Below, piece after piece: positions 27,639 to 36,799 of a stretch of DNA of 63,144 nucleotides. A program made the translations under genes and the position numbers. Under the pieces are notes generated by a model. It ran no database searches. It had not been told where the DNA came from and saw only the letters and a list, made by a program, of their open reading frames with translations. How positions within the stretch are numbered: the first letter of the stretch is position 1; every line of letters begins with the position of its first letter. This DNA is from Rubellimicrobium thermophilum DSM 16684 (GTDB lineage Bacteria; Pseudomonadota; Alphaproteobacteria; Rhodobacterales; Rhodobacteraceae): NCBI RefSeq assembly GCF_000442315.1, contig NZ_KE557320.1, positions 130,480-193,623 of the forward strand. The letters are read 5' to 3'.

Positions 27639-28774
27639 GGACTGCCTCTCCCCTCCAGCGCGAACCAGAGGACGGGATCCACCGGGCCCTCTGCATCGCG
27701 CACCTCAAGATAAAGGGTTTCGGTGAGGCCTGCACCCCCCGAGGCAGTTCCGCCGGGCAGGCTGCCGCTCAAGATCGCGTCAGCATCCGGGGTCTCCCCG
27801 CCCATGAGCCCCACCGGCGCGCCTGCCGGCAGCACCTCGCCCGCCTCGCCGAAGGCCTGGGCCAGCCCTGCGAACAGGAACAGCGTGCCGGGCGCCGGTT
27901 CGAGCAGGACAACCGTGCCGTAATCGAGCAGCGGGCCGCGAAAGCGCAAGGTGGCCGTGACCGGGGTGGTGACGAGGGCGCGCGGTTCGGTGGCGATGAC
28001 GAGACCGGGACGCACCACCCCGGCGGCATCGGCCTCGCCCGGATGCCGCAGGATCCTGCCACGCACCGGCAGGGGCAGGTTGCCTGCGGGTTCGGCCGGG
28101 GCAGGGGCGGGCCCCAGCTCCTCCTCGATGGTCTGGCCGAGGCCGGCGGCAAAGGCCTCGAGTGTATCGGACGAGGCGATGAGCAGCGCGGTCGCCACCG
28201 GGTCCTCGGTGTAGCGGCGGGGCAGGGCCGTGCGGTCGGCGGCGGCGGCGGCCAGTTCCGCCCGCGCCGCCTGGGCGGAGGCGAGGCCTTCGCGCAGTGT
28301 CGCCTCGGCCCCCTGCTGGATGGCCTCGATCTCGGCCAGAGCCTGAAGGCGGCGGCGCAGCGCCTCGGCTTCGGCCTGCAGCCCCGGCGTGACATCGGCC
28401 AGAAGCATGCCGGCGCGGATCGTGCCCAGCGGGCCCGAGGGATGGAGCAGCAGCGCCGGCCCCTCGGCCGTGCCGATGGCCTGCAGCACACCGAGAAGAC
28501 GGGCAATCTCCTCGCGGTCGGCGGCCAGTTCGGCCTCGATGCGGGCCCGTTCCACGGCCGCGCGGCGCAACCCCTCGCGCATCAGGGACAGGCCATCCTC
28601 ATAGGCCCGCACCGTTTCGGTCAGGGCGGCGATCCGGTCGGAGGCGCCTTCGGCCCGGTCCATTGCCGCGGCGGCTGCCTCGAGCCGGCGGGCGGCCTCG
28701 GCCGCGGCCTCGGCCGTGCCCTGCCCGAAGGAGGGCGAAGCCAGACAGAACAGGACGAGAAGCGCCGCCCTCAT
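27635..28774 (-). CDS. EnvC-like murein hydrolase activator (degenerate M23)
   Basis: A periplasmic coiled-coil protein of 379 residues. A signal peptide (ending PSFGQ) is followed by long Ala/Glu/Arg-rich helices to about residue 215 and a C-terminal LytM/M23 fold. The catalytic His motif of active M23 peptidases is missing: the segment equivalent to LYGH reads LFLFAGL. This is the pattern of EnvC, which activates septal amidases instead of cutting peptidoglycan itself. It is coupled by 4-bp overlaps to gpmI upstream and ctpA downstream. Confidence 0.88.
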   Translation of the reverse strand: MRAALLVLFCLASPSFGQGTAEAAAEAARRLEAAAAAMDRAEGASDRIAALTETVRAYEDGLSLMREGLRRAAVERARIEAELAADREEIARLLGVLQAIGTAEGPALLLHPSGPLGTIRAGMLLADVTPGLQAEAEALRRRLQALAEIEAIQQGAEATLREGLASAQAARAELAAAAADRTALPRRYTEDPVATALLIASSDTLEAFAAGLGQTIEEELGPAPAPAEPAGNLPLPVRGRILRHPGEADAAGVVRPGLVIATEPRALVTTPVTATLRFRGPLLDYGTVVLLEPAPGTLFLFAGLAQAFGEAGEVLPAGAPVGLMGGETPDADAILSGSLPGGTASGGAGLTETLYLEVRDAEGPVDPVLWFALEGRGSP

Positions 28775-30284
28775 CGGACGATCAGCGAGCGTCCTGTCAT
28801 CTCGGGCGGAGGCTGGAGGCCCATGAGATCGAGCACGGTCGGCGCCAGATCCGCCAGGCGGCCATCGCGCAGCGTGACGCCCGGCGGGCCGCCGACCAGG
28901 ATCACGGGCACCGGATTCGTGGTATGGGCGGTATGCGGGCCGCCCGTCTCCGGGTCCACCATCAGCTCGCAATTGCCGTGATCGGCGGTGACGATCATCG
29001 CCCCGCCCGTCTGGCCGAGGGCCTCCAGGGCGGCGGCCAGGCCACGGTCCACGGCCTCGCAGGCGCGGATCGCCGCCTCCAGACTCCCGGTATGACCGAC
29101 CATGTCCGGATTGGCATAATTGACCACGATCAGATCATAACCGCGCCCGATCGCCTCCACGAGCGCCTCGGTCACCTGCGGCGCGCTCATCTCCGGCTGG
29201 AGATCATAGGTGGCAACCTTGGGCGAGGGGGGCATGGCGCGATCCTCGCCGGGAAAGGGGGTTTCGCGCCCGCCATTGAGGAAGAAGGTGACATGAGGGT
29301 ATTTCTCCGTCTCGGCGAGGCGGAACTGACGCAGGCCATGGGCCGCCACCCATTCGCCCAGCGTGTTGACGATCGGCCGCTTGGGGAACATCGCCGGATA
29401 CCACGCATCATGCGCGGCCGAGTAGTCCACAAGGCCGAGCCGCGCCGCAAGGGCCGGGGCGGGGCCGCGGTCCCAGCCGTCGAAGGCCGGATCGGCCAGG
29501 GCCTGCAGGATCTCGCGCACGCGGTCGGCGCGGAAGTTGAGGCAGAAGACACCATCCTGCGGATGCAGCCCCTCATGCCCGTCGAGCACGGTGGGGGCGA
29601 TGAATTCGTCGGTCTCTCCCCGGGCCAGGGCCTCTTCCACGGCCAGTTGCGCGGTGGCGGCGCGGCGGCCCCGGGCATGGACGATGGCGTCATAGGCGGC
29701 CTTCACCCGGTCCCAGCGCCGGTCGCGGTCCATGGCGTAATAGCGCCCGGTGACGGTGGCGATGCGGGCCCCTTCGGGCAGCCGGGATTCGAGATCGGCC
29801 AGGTAGCGCGCGGCAGAGGAGGGGGGCACGTCGCGCCCGTCCGTGAAGGCATGGATGACCACCGGCACCCCGGCCTGCGCGATCAGCCGTGCTGCCTCGG
29901 CCAGATGGGCAAGATGGGCATGCACGCCGCCGTCGGAGACGAGGCCGAGCAGATGCGCCGTCCGCCCGAGGCCTTGAGGGCGGCGATGAAGGCGGCCAGT
30001 GCGGGACTGGCGGCAAAGGAGCCGTCCTCGATCGCCAGATCGATCTGGCCGAGATCCATCGCCACCACACGGCCGGCCCCGATATTGGTATGCCCGACCT
30101 CGGAATTGCCCATCTGGCCGCTGGGCAGTCCGGCATCCCGGCCATGGGTGATCAGGGTCGCATGGGGACAGCTTGCCCAGAGGCGGTCGAAGCAGGGCGT
30201 ATGGGCCAGCCGAGGCGCATTGGCGGTGCTGTCCTCGCGCAGACCCCAGCCGTCGAGAATGCACAGGACGACAGGCTTGGTCAT
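28771..30284 (-). CDS. gpmI: 2,3-bisphosphoglycerate-independent phosphoglycerate mutase, frameshifted
   Basis: Interconverts 3- and 2-phosphoglycerate in glycolysis and gluconeogenesis using two manganese ions. The N terminus [14 protein letters not shown] supplies the first metal Asp (residue 11), and the catalytic Ser61 lies in [14 protein letters not shown]. Other metal sites show as FTDGRDV and TADHGNCE. One base is missing near 29960-29966; adding it gives 504 residues. GGAGG precedes the ATG at 30284. It begins the tightly overlapping run gpmI, envC-like, ctpA, rppH. Confidence 0.93.
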
Positions 30285-30397
30285 CGGCGCCTCCGGCTTG
30301 GTTCGCGGGGCCGTTCTAGTCGAGCCCCGCGCGGGAGGGAACAGGGGGCGTGGCACGCGATGGCCGCTGAACTGCCACCCTCCGGATTCCTCCCCCG

Positions 30398-30862
30398 TCA
30401 GCCGCGATGATAGGGCGAGCCGGCCAGGATCGTGGCGGCACGGTAGAGCTGTTCGGCCAGCATCGCGCGGGCGAGCATGTGGGGCCAGACCATGGGACCG
30501 AAGGACAGAAGGCGGTCGGCACGGGCGCGCAGGGCCTCTCCATGGCCGTCGGCGCCCCCGATCAGGAAGGCGGCCTCCGGGCGTCCCTGATCGCGCAGCG
30601 AAGCCAGCAGGCCGGCAAAGGCGGGGGAGGTCATCGTCTCTCCCCTCTCGTCCAGCGCGATCGCGAAGGCGCCGCGCGGCAGACGGGCAAGCAGGGCCGC
30701 CCCTTCGGCAGCCGGGCCGCCGGGGGGCTCCACCTCGGCGATCCGCGCCGGCCCGAGGCCCAGCGCACGCCCCGTGCGGGCAAAGCGGTCGAGCCAGTCC
30801 TCGGTCAGGCTCTGCTCGGGGCCCGCGCGCATCCGCCCCACAGCCAGGATCGTCACGCGCAT
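30398..30862 (-). CDS. rlmH: 23S rRNA (pseudouridine1915-N3)-methyltransferase
   Basis: SPOUT-fold methyltransferase of 154 residues that methylates pseudouridine 1915 in helix 69 of 23S rRNA. The family marks are [20 protein letters not shown] and the C-terminal [15 protein letters not shown]. It lies 40 bp after rsfS, a near-universal pairing, and 113 bp before gpmI. Confidence 0.95.
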   Translation of the reverse strand: MRVTILAVGRMRAGPEQSLTEDWLDRFARTGRALGLGPARIAEVEPPGGPAAEGAALLARLPRGAFAIALDERGETMTSPAFAGLLASLRDQGRPEAAFLIGGADGHGEALRARADRLLSFGPMVWPHMLARAMLAEQLYRAATILAGSPYHRG

Positions 30863-30902
30863 GGGCCCCTGCCTCTCCTCCTGCCTCGGCGGCGGGCGGC
30901 GG

Positions 30903-31385
30903 TCAGGCGCCGGCCGGGCGGCTGCGCGGCGCGCTGCCCGAGGGAAGCCACATCTTCTCGAGCTGGTAGAAGTCGCGGACCTCGGGGCGGAAGACGTGCA
31001 CGATCACATCGCCGGCATCGATCAGCACCCAGTCGGCGGCTTCCTTGCCTTCGATCTTGCACAGGATGCCGTGATCGTGCTTGAGCCGTTCGGCCAGCTT
31101 GTCGGCGATGGTGGCAACCTGCCGGGTCGAACGGCCGGAGGCGATCACCATGAAATCGCCCATTTCGGATCGGCCGCGCAGGTCGATGGTGATGATGTCT
31201 TCGGCCTTGTCGTCCTCGAGCGAGGCCAGGACGGCACGCAGCAGCCTGTCGCTGTCGGGTTCGGGCTCCGGGCTGGCCTGAGGGGCCGGGGTCGCGGCAG
31301 AAGCCGCATGGCGGTCGGGTGTCAGCGGGTGGTCCTCCGCAAGCGCGCCGGCAGCCCCGGCGCAGGCATGACTCAGAGATAGCAT
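30903..31385 (-). CDS. rsfS: Ribosomal silencing factor RsfS
   Basis: Binds uL14 on the 50S subunit and blocks subunit joining in stationary phase. The conserved domain begins at about residue 46 (LLRAVLASLEDDKAEDI) and contains MGDFMVIASGRSTRQV and WVLIDAGDVIVHVF. The protein is 160 residues; the first about 45 are Ala/Pro-rich and not part of the fold, so a later internal start is possible. It heads the rsfS-rlmH-gpmI block. Confidence 0.93.
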   Translation of the reverse strand: MLSLSHACAGAAGALAEDHPLTPDRHAASAATPAPQASPEPEPDSDRLLRAVLASLEDDKAEDIITIDLRGRSEMGDFMVIASGRSTRQVATIADKLAERLKHDHGILCKIEGKEAADWVLIDAGDVIVHVFRPEVRDFYQLEKMWLPSGSAPRSRPAGA

Positions 31386-31436
31386 TCTAGGGGGGTCATC
31401 TCAAGGAAGGGAGGTCGCCGGCGCGAAGGCCCTGAA

Positions 31437-31456
31437 GACACCGCGAAGGGGGTGTC
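31437..31456 (-). terminator. Possible hairpin after the Gdx gene
   Basis: GACACC at 31437-31442 pairs with GGTGTC at 31451-31456, in the 123 bp between the Gdx and rsfS genes. No T tract follows. Confidence 0.3.
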
Positions 31457-31508
31457 GCGATGCGGGGAAGAGTGCGGGGCAGAGGCGGGAGGGAGGTCAG
31501 GCCCCCCC

Positions 31509-31826
31509 TCATGATCCCGAAAGCTTCATCAGTGCGATGCCGGAAACGATCAGGGCTGCGGCGGCAAGACGGCCCGGCGTCGCCGCCTCTCCCAGCACCA
31601 GGATGCCGAGGGCAAAGGCCCCGACCGCGCCGATGCCCGTCCAGACCGCATAGGCGGTGCCGAGCGGCAGGCTGCGCATGGCCAGTGCAAGCAGGCCGAA
31701 GCTGCCGAGCATCGCCACGACCATCAGGACGGTCGGGCCGGGGCGTGTGAAGCCCTGCGACTGCTTCATCGCGACAGCCCACACGACTTCCAGCAGGCCA
31801 GCGAGCAGAAGACAGAGCCAGGGCAT
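31509..31826 (-). CDS. gdx: Guanidinium exporter of the SMR family (Gdx/SugE)
   Basis: A 105-residue four-helix small multidrug resistance protein of the SugE/Gdx branch. Diagnostic features are AGLLEVVWAVAMK with the essential Glu in helix 1, GFTRPGPT, and MRSLPLGTAYAVWTGIGAVG. Gdx proteins exchange guanidinium for protons and work as antiparallel dimers. The ATG at 31826 begins the family's normal N terminus, although the frame stays open upstream. I looked for a guanidine riboswitch upstream and did not find a convincing one. Confidence 0.92.
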   Translation of the reverse strand: MPWLCLLLAGLLEVVWAVAMKQSQGFTRPGPTVLMVVAMLGSFGLLALAMRSLPLGTAYAVWTGIGAVGAFALGILVLGEAATPGRLAAAALIVSGIALMKLSGS

Positions 31827-32185
31827 GGAACAGACACAACTCCGGTTGGGCGGGCGCTCCCGTCGGGCGTCGCGGGATGAGGGCGGGGATAAGGGGGCGG
31901 GCTGTCCTTGCGGCCTCATCTGGAGCCTCGCTCCGCTGGAGGCAAGGGTCGCCGAGGGAGGTGTTCGGCTTGATGCAGGGCCTCGGGTGGTGTATGCGCC
32001 ACATCATGACTCGCGTCTTCGACATCGGCGACCGGGAAAGGCTCCCCTGGCGGTTCTTCGGGGCCTTCCGGGGCGTTCGCGCCCAGCTCTGATGCATTGA
32101 TTGCCCGCCTTCGGGCCGGCGCCATGAGGCGCCCCATCCCCTGTTCCAGACGCCCTGTTTCCCAATCGCCAGCCGGAGAGGACCC
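31827..32185. other. 359-bp divergent region between gdx and leuC
   Basis: Should hold promoters for both genes. It contains a possible 39-codon leader ORF (31973-32092) and a hairpin, GGCGCC at 32118-32123 with GGCGCC at 32128-32133, just before leuC. No known riboswitch is evident. Confidence 0.55.
31973..32092 (+). CDS. Possible small ORF or leader upstream of leuC
   Basis: A 39-residue open frame, MQGLGWCMRHIMTRVFDIGD then RERLPWRFFGAFRGVRAQL. GGGAGG lies about 11 bases before the ATG. It ends 93 bp before leuC, with a GGCGCC hairpin between. It has two Trp and only three Leu, so it does not look like a classical leucine attenuator peptide. It could be a small protein, a leader, or chance. 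No known family is recognised. Confidence 0.3.
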   Translation: MQGLGWCMRHIMTRVFDIGDRERLPWRFFGAFRGVRAQL

Positions 32186-33608
<1,423 letters not shown>

Positions 33609-33798
33609 TGCCGACTGCCCGGCAGGTCGGCGGCCCGGGGGATCCGCCTCCCGGCCGGCGCCTGCAACGTGGGAGAGCCGCCCGGCCGGATTGCTCCGCC
33701 CTGTCCGGGATCGCCCCCGGCTTCGGGGGCCCTGACGCGGAACCGCGCCTCCTGCGGGACCGGGCCGGGCCCGGCCCGCAGACCTCTTCCCCGAACCG

Positions 33799-33835
33799 CC
33801 AGCCGGGCGACAGGACGCCTGTCGCGTCCGGCTGG
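33799..33835 (+). promoter_or_regulatory. Long hairpin between leuC and leuD
   Basis: CCAGCCGG plus GCGACAGG (33799-33814) pairs with CCTGTCGC and CCGGCTGG (33818-33835) with only a two-base bulge, around an ACG loop. It is 31 bp before leuD in an unusually long 258-bp gap. It may attenuate, protect mRNA or end transcription; no T tract follows. Confidence 0.5.
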
Positions 33836-33866
33836 TTCAGCCCCTCATGCCTGACGGACGACGGAA

Positions 33867-34472
33867 ATGGACAAGTTCACGACCCTGACCGGCATCGCGG
33901 CACCCATGCCGCTGGTCAATATCGACACCGACATGATCATCCCCAAGCAGTTCCTCAAGACCATCAAGCGGTCGGGGCTGGGGAAGAACCTGTTCGACGA
34001 GCTGCGCTATTTCCCCGACGGGACGGAGAACCCCGACTTCGTGCTCAACAAGCCGGCCTGGCGGAATGCACAGATCCTCGTGACGGGGGACAATTTCGGC
34101 TGCGGCTCCTCGCGCGAGCATGCCCCCTGGGCGCTGCTCGATTTCGGAATCCGCTGCGTGATCTCGACCAGCTTCGCCGACATCTTCTACAACAACTGCT
34201 TCAAGAACGGGATTCTGCCGATCGTCCTGCCCGAGGCCGAGCGCGATCTCTGCATGCGGGATGCCGAAAAGGGCGCCAACGCCCGGATGGAAGTGAATCT
34301 CGAGAATCAGACCATCACCCTGTCGGATGGACAGGTGATCCGCTTCGAGATCGACGCCTTCCGCAAGCACTGCCTGCTCAACGGTCTCGACGATATCGGC
34401 CTGACGCTGGAGAAGGCCGCGGCCATCTCGGCTTATGAGGCCAAGGTCGCGCAGACCCGCCCCTGGGTCTGA
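33867..34472 (+). CDS. leuD: 3-isopropylmalate dehydratase small subunit
   Basis: Swivelling domain partner of LeuC in leucine synthesis. The 201-residue sequence has the family marks [36 protein letters not shown] and [13 protein letters not shown]. It is intact and of normal length. It shares the strand with leuC but is 258 bp away, with a strong hairpin between them. A GC hairpin lies 30 bp downstream. Confidence 0.96.
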   Translation: MDKFTTLTGIAAPMPLVNIDTDMIIPKQFLKTIKRSGLGKNLFDELRYFPDGTENPDFVLNKPAWRNAQILVTGDNFGCGSSREHAPWALLDFGIRCVISTSFADIFYNNCFKNGILPIVLPEAERDLCMRDAEKGANARMEVNLENQTITLSDGQVIRFEIDAFRKHCLLNGLDDIGLTLEKAAAISAYEAKVAQTRPWV

Positions 34473-34781
34473 GAGGGGAATCGATCCGCAAGACCGATTC
34501 GCCCCCCCTCACGCGAGGGGGGGATACCCTCGGACAGTTGAGACAGCGTCTGAAGGACAGCCGGCAACCTGCTGATCTGAGACGATTGGGGTGGCAGAGC
34601 CGCCACGCTCTGCGGGAATCTCGGGGATCCGCTGCAGGCGGTCCGGGCAGAGCCTTGCGGGAAAGGCAGAGGCGGGGCAGGATCAGGGCAAGATTGAGGC
34701 ACGCCGCCGGGCATCGGCGGCTTTCGGCCGGGACAAGGGGCGGGTGACACGCACCGGCCTGGCCAGATCGGGTGGTAGGCA
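34473..34781. other. 309-bp gap after leuD
   Basis: Holds a strong hairpin near its left end and otherwise no gene I can support. The right end leads into the membrane protein start with a weak ribosome site (GGTGG). Confidence 0.6.
34502..34523 (+). terminator. Hairpin downstream of leuD
   Basis: CCCCCCCTC at 34502-34510 pairs perfectly with GAGGGGGGG at 34515-34523 around ACGC. It starts 30 bp past the leuD stop. There is no T tract. Confidence 0.6.
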
Positions 34782-35624
34782 ATGATCTCGCGCATGGTTC
34801 TGCCGCGCGTGGCGGGGGCGTCCGTCCGCGCAGCGGTCATGGCATCGCTGGTCGCGGCTCCGCAGCTTGCCCTGGGCGCCGCAGCGCCGGATGGAGCGCA
34901 GCTCGTGACGCTGTTTGCGCTGATGGCCGCGCTCTTTACCTTCAGCGAATACGCCTCTGCTGCGCCCTCGCTGGTGGAGTTCCGCGATGCCCCGCCCTAC
35001 AACCGCATGAAGGTTGTCGCGCTGTTCGCGATGCTGCTGCTGGCGGCCCTGATGCTCCGCGGCGAAGGGGACCGGGCGACGCTGAGCCTGCTGCTGCGGG
35101 CCTTGAGCGATCGTCTGGGGGCACTGCTCGACTTCCCCGGCTCGCCCGTGCGTCTGGCCGTCCTGGCCCTTGCCCCGGAGGCGGCCGAAAGCGCCCTGCG
35201 CCCGCTGCGGGCGGCGGCCGCCGCGACCCTGGCCGTCGGTGTCTCGACCGTGGTGGCCTTTGCGACGATGATGCACCTGCGCGGCTGGCTCGAGCGGCAG
35301 GATTTCAATGTCTGGATCAATCTTCCCCAGTTCGATCCGACCGCTGGCGGCGATGTGGTGGACCGCCTCCAGCGTGTGGCTCTTGCCAATCTCGCCCTGG
35401 GGATCCTGCTGCCCTTCCTGCTGCCGCTGCTGGCAGGGGCTCTGGGCATCGGGGCGGTGACCGAACCGGCGACACTGGTCTGGATGGTGACGGCATGGGC
35501 TTTCGTTCCGGCAAGCTTCGCGATGCGCGCCCTCGCGCTTCTGCGGGTGGCCCATCGCATTGCGATCGCCCGCGCCGCCGGCCCGGCGGAGGCGGAGGAC
35601 GGGAGCGTCTGGCAGGCCGCCTGA
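34782..35624 (+). CDS. Multi-pass membrane protein of unknown function
   Basis: A 280-residue protein with a hydrophobic N-terminal segment and about four more membrane segments (near residues 44-60, 80-92, 145-165, 205-255). Two extramembrane stretches are FRDAPPYNRMK and MHLRGWLERQDFNVWINL. I recognise no functional domain. It follows leuD and overlaps the next gene, an order I associate with Rhodobacteraceae. The C-terminal tail is acidic and ends in WQAA. The ATG at 34782 is the only good start in the frame. Confidence 0.75.
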   Translation: MISRMVLPRVAGASVRAAVMASLVAAPQLALGAAAPDGAQLVTLFALMAALFTFSEYASAAPSLVEFRDAPPYNRMKVVALFAMLLLAALMLRGEGDRATLSLLLRALSDRLGALLDFPGSPVRLAVLALAPEAAESALRPLRAAAAATLAVGVSTVVAFATMMHLRGWLERQDFNVWINLPQFDPTAGGDVVDRLQRVALANLALGILLPFLLPLLAGALGIGAVTEPATLVWMVTAWAFVPASFAMRALALLRVAHRIAIARAAGPAEAEDGSVWQAA

Positions 35625-36799
35625 TCGGCCTCGCCCTGGCCGCCGCGCTCGGCCTGGCGGCACAGGCCACGCCGGCCGAAAGGCTCCGCCTCGCCGTCTG
35701 GAGTGTGGATCTGGGTCGCGACGGCCCCGGTCTTCTGCTTCGCGACATCCTGAAGGGAGAGGATCCGCAGATCGCGGCGGCGCTGCGTGTCATCGCGGCG
35801 CTCAAGCCCGACATCCTCCTGCTGACCGCCTTCGACTGGGATCATGACGGGGTGGCCCTGGCCGCCTTCGCCGAAAGGCTGGCGGCGGCCGGGGTGGCCT
35901 ATCCTCATCGCTTCGCACCTCCCTCCAATGCGGGCCTGGAGACGGGGCTCGATCTGGATGGCGACGGACAGGAGGGCGGGCCCCGCGATGCGCAGGGCTA
36001 TGGGCGTTTCGCGGGGGATGGGGCGATGGCCCTGCTCTCCCGCTGGCCCTTGGGCGAGGTGCGCGACTTCTCTGCCCTGCTCTGGCGCGATCTGCCCGGC
36101 GCCCATCTGCCGGTCCGAGAGGACGGCACGCCATTCCCCTCGGAGGAGGCGCAGGCCATCCAGCGGCTGTCCTCGACGGGGCATTGGGTCGTTCCGGTCG
36201 AGGCGCCGGGCGGGACGGTCACGGTGATGGCCTGGGCCGCAACCCCGCCGGTCTTCGACGGGCCGGAGGACCGCAACGGACGTCGCGCGGGCGATGAGGC
36301 GGCCTTCTGGCTGCAGCTGCTCGATGGTGCGTTCGGCCCCCCGCCGGAGAAGGACTTCGTGCTGATGGGGCTGGCGAATCTCGATCCCGCCGATGGCGAG
36401 GGCCCCCGAGAGGCGATTGCCGCGCTGCTGGCCGATCCGCGGCTGCAAGATCCCCGCCCCATCTCCCCCGGGGGCGCGGCCGATGCCGATCCGGGGCAGG
36501 CGGGCGATCCGGCTCTCGATACCGCCGACTGGGATGCCGCAGCGGAAGGGGGGCCGGGCAATCTGCGCGTCAGCTATGTCCTGCCTTCGGCGGGCTGGCA
36601 GATCGAGGCGGCCGGCGTGCTCTGGCCCCTGCCGGGGCAGGCCCTTGCCGATGATCTTGCCACGGCCGGTCCGCACCGGCCGGTCTGGGTCGATCTGACT
36701 CGTCCGGCGGCGGCACGATCTGCAGGGCCGGCCCTGCCCGACCGCCAGGGTCCCCCCGCAGGGAGCGGCAGCGATATCGGCATCGTCTCAGGGTCATGA
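35621..36799 (+). CDS. Endonuclease/exonuclease/phosphatase-like exported protein
   Basis: About 392 residues with a hydrophobic signal-like start (LALAAALGLAAQATPA) and an EEP-type fold: LRLAVWSVDL, IAALKPDILLLTAFDWDHDG, ALLSRWPLGE, and VSYVLPSAGWQI near the end. The family cleaves phosphodiesters, but the canonical NxN and HxD catalytic motifs are weak here, so activity is uncertain. The frame has no ATG, GTG or TTG before the conserved part. The start is taken as the CTG at 35621 overlapping the previous stop (CTGA); CTG at 35609 is the alternative. Its 3' end overlaps the convergent gene by six bases. Confidence 0.7.
   Translation: MIGLALAAALGLAAQATPAERLRLAVWSVDLGRDGPGLLLRDILKGEDPQIAAALRVIAALKPDILLLTAFDWDHDGVALAAFAERLAAAGVAYPHRFAPPSNAGLETGLDLDGDGQEGGPRDAQGYGRFAGDGAMALLSRWPLGEVRDFSALLWRDLPGAHLPVREDGTPFPSEEAQAIQRLSSTGHWVVPVEAPGGTVTVMAWAATPPVFDGPEDRNGRRAGDEAAFWLQLLDGAFGPPPEKDFVLMGLANLDPADGEGPREAIAALLADPRLQDPRPISPGGAADADPGQAGDPALDTADWDAAAEGGPGNLRVSYVLPSAGWQIEAAGVLWPLPGQALADDLATAGPHRPVWVDLTRPAAARSAGPALPDRQGPPAGSGSDIGIVSGS

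Noticed and set aside
31827..31960. A guanidine riboswitch upstream of the Gdx gene
   Set aside because: Gdx genes are often under guanidine riboswitches, so I read the minus strand for the conserved ykkC and mini-ykkC elements. I found no pair of ACGR-loop hairpins or ykkC core, only generic GC stems.
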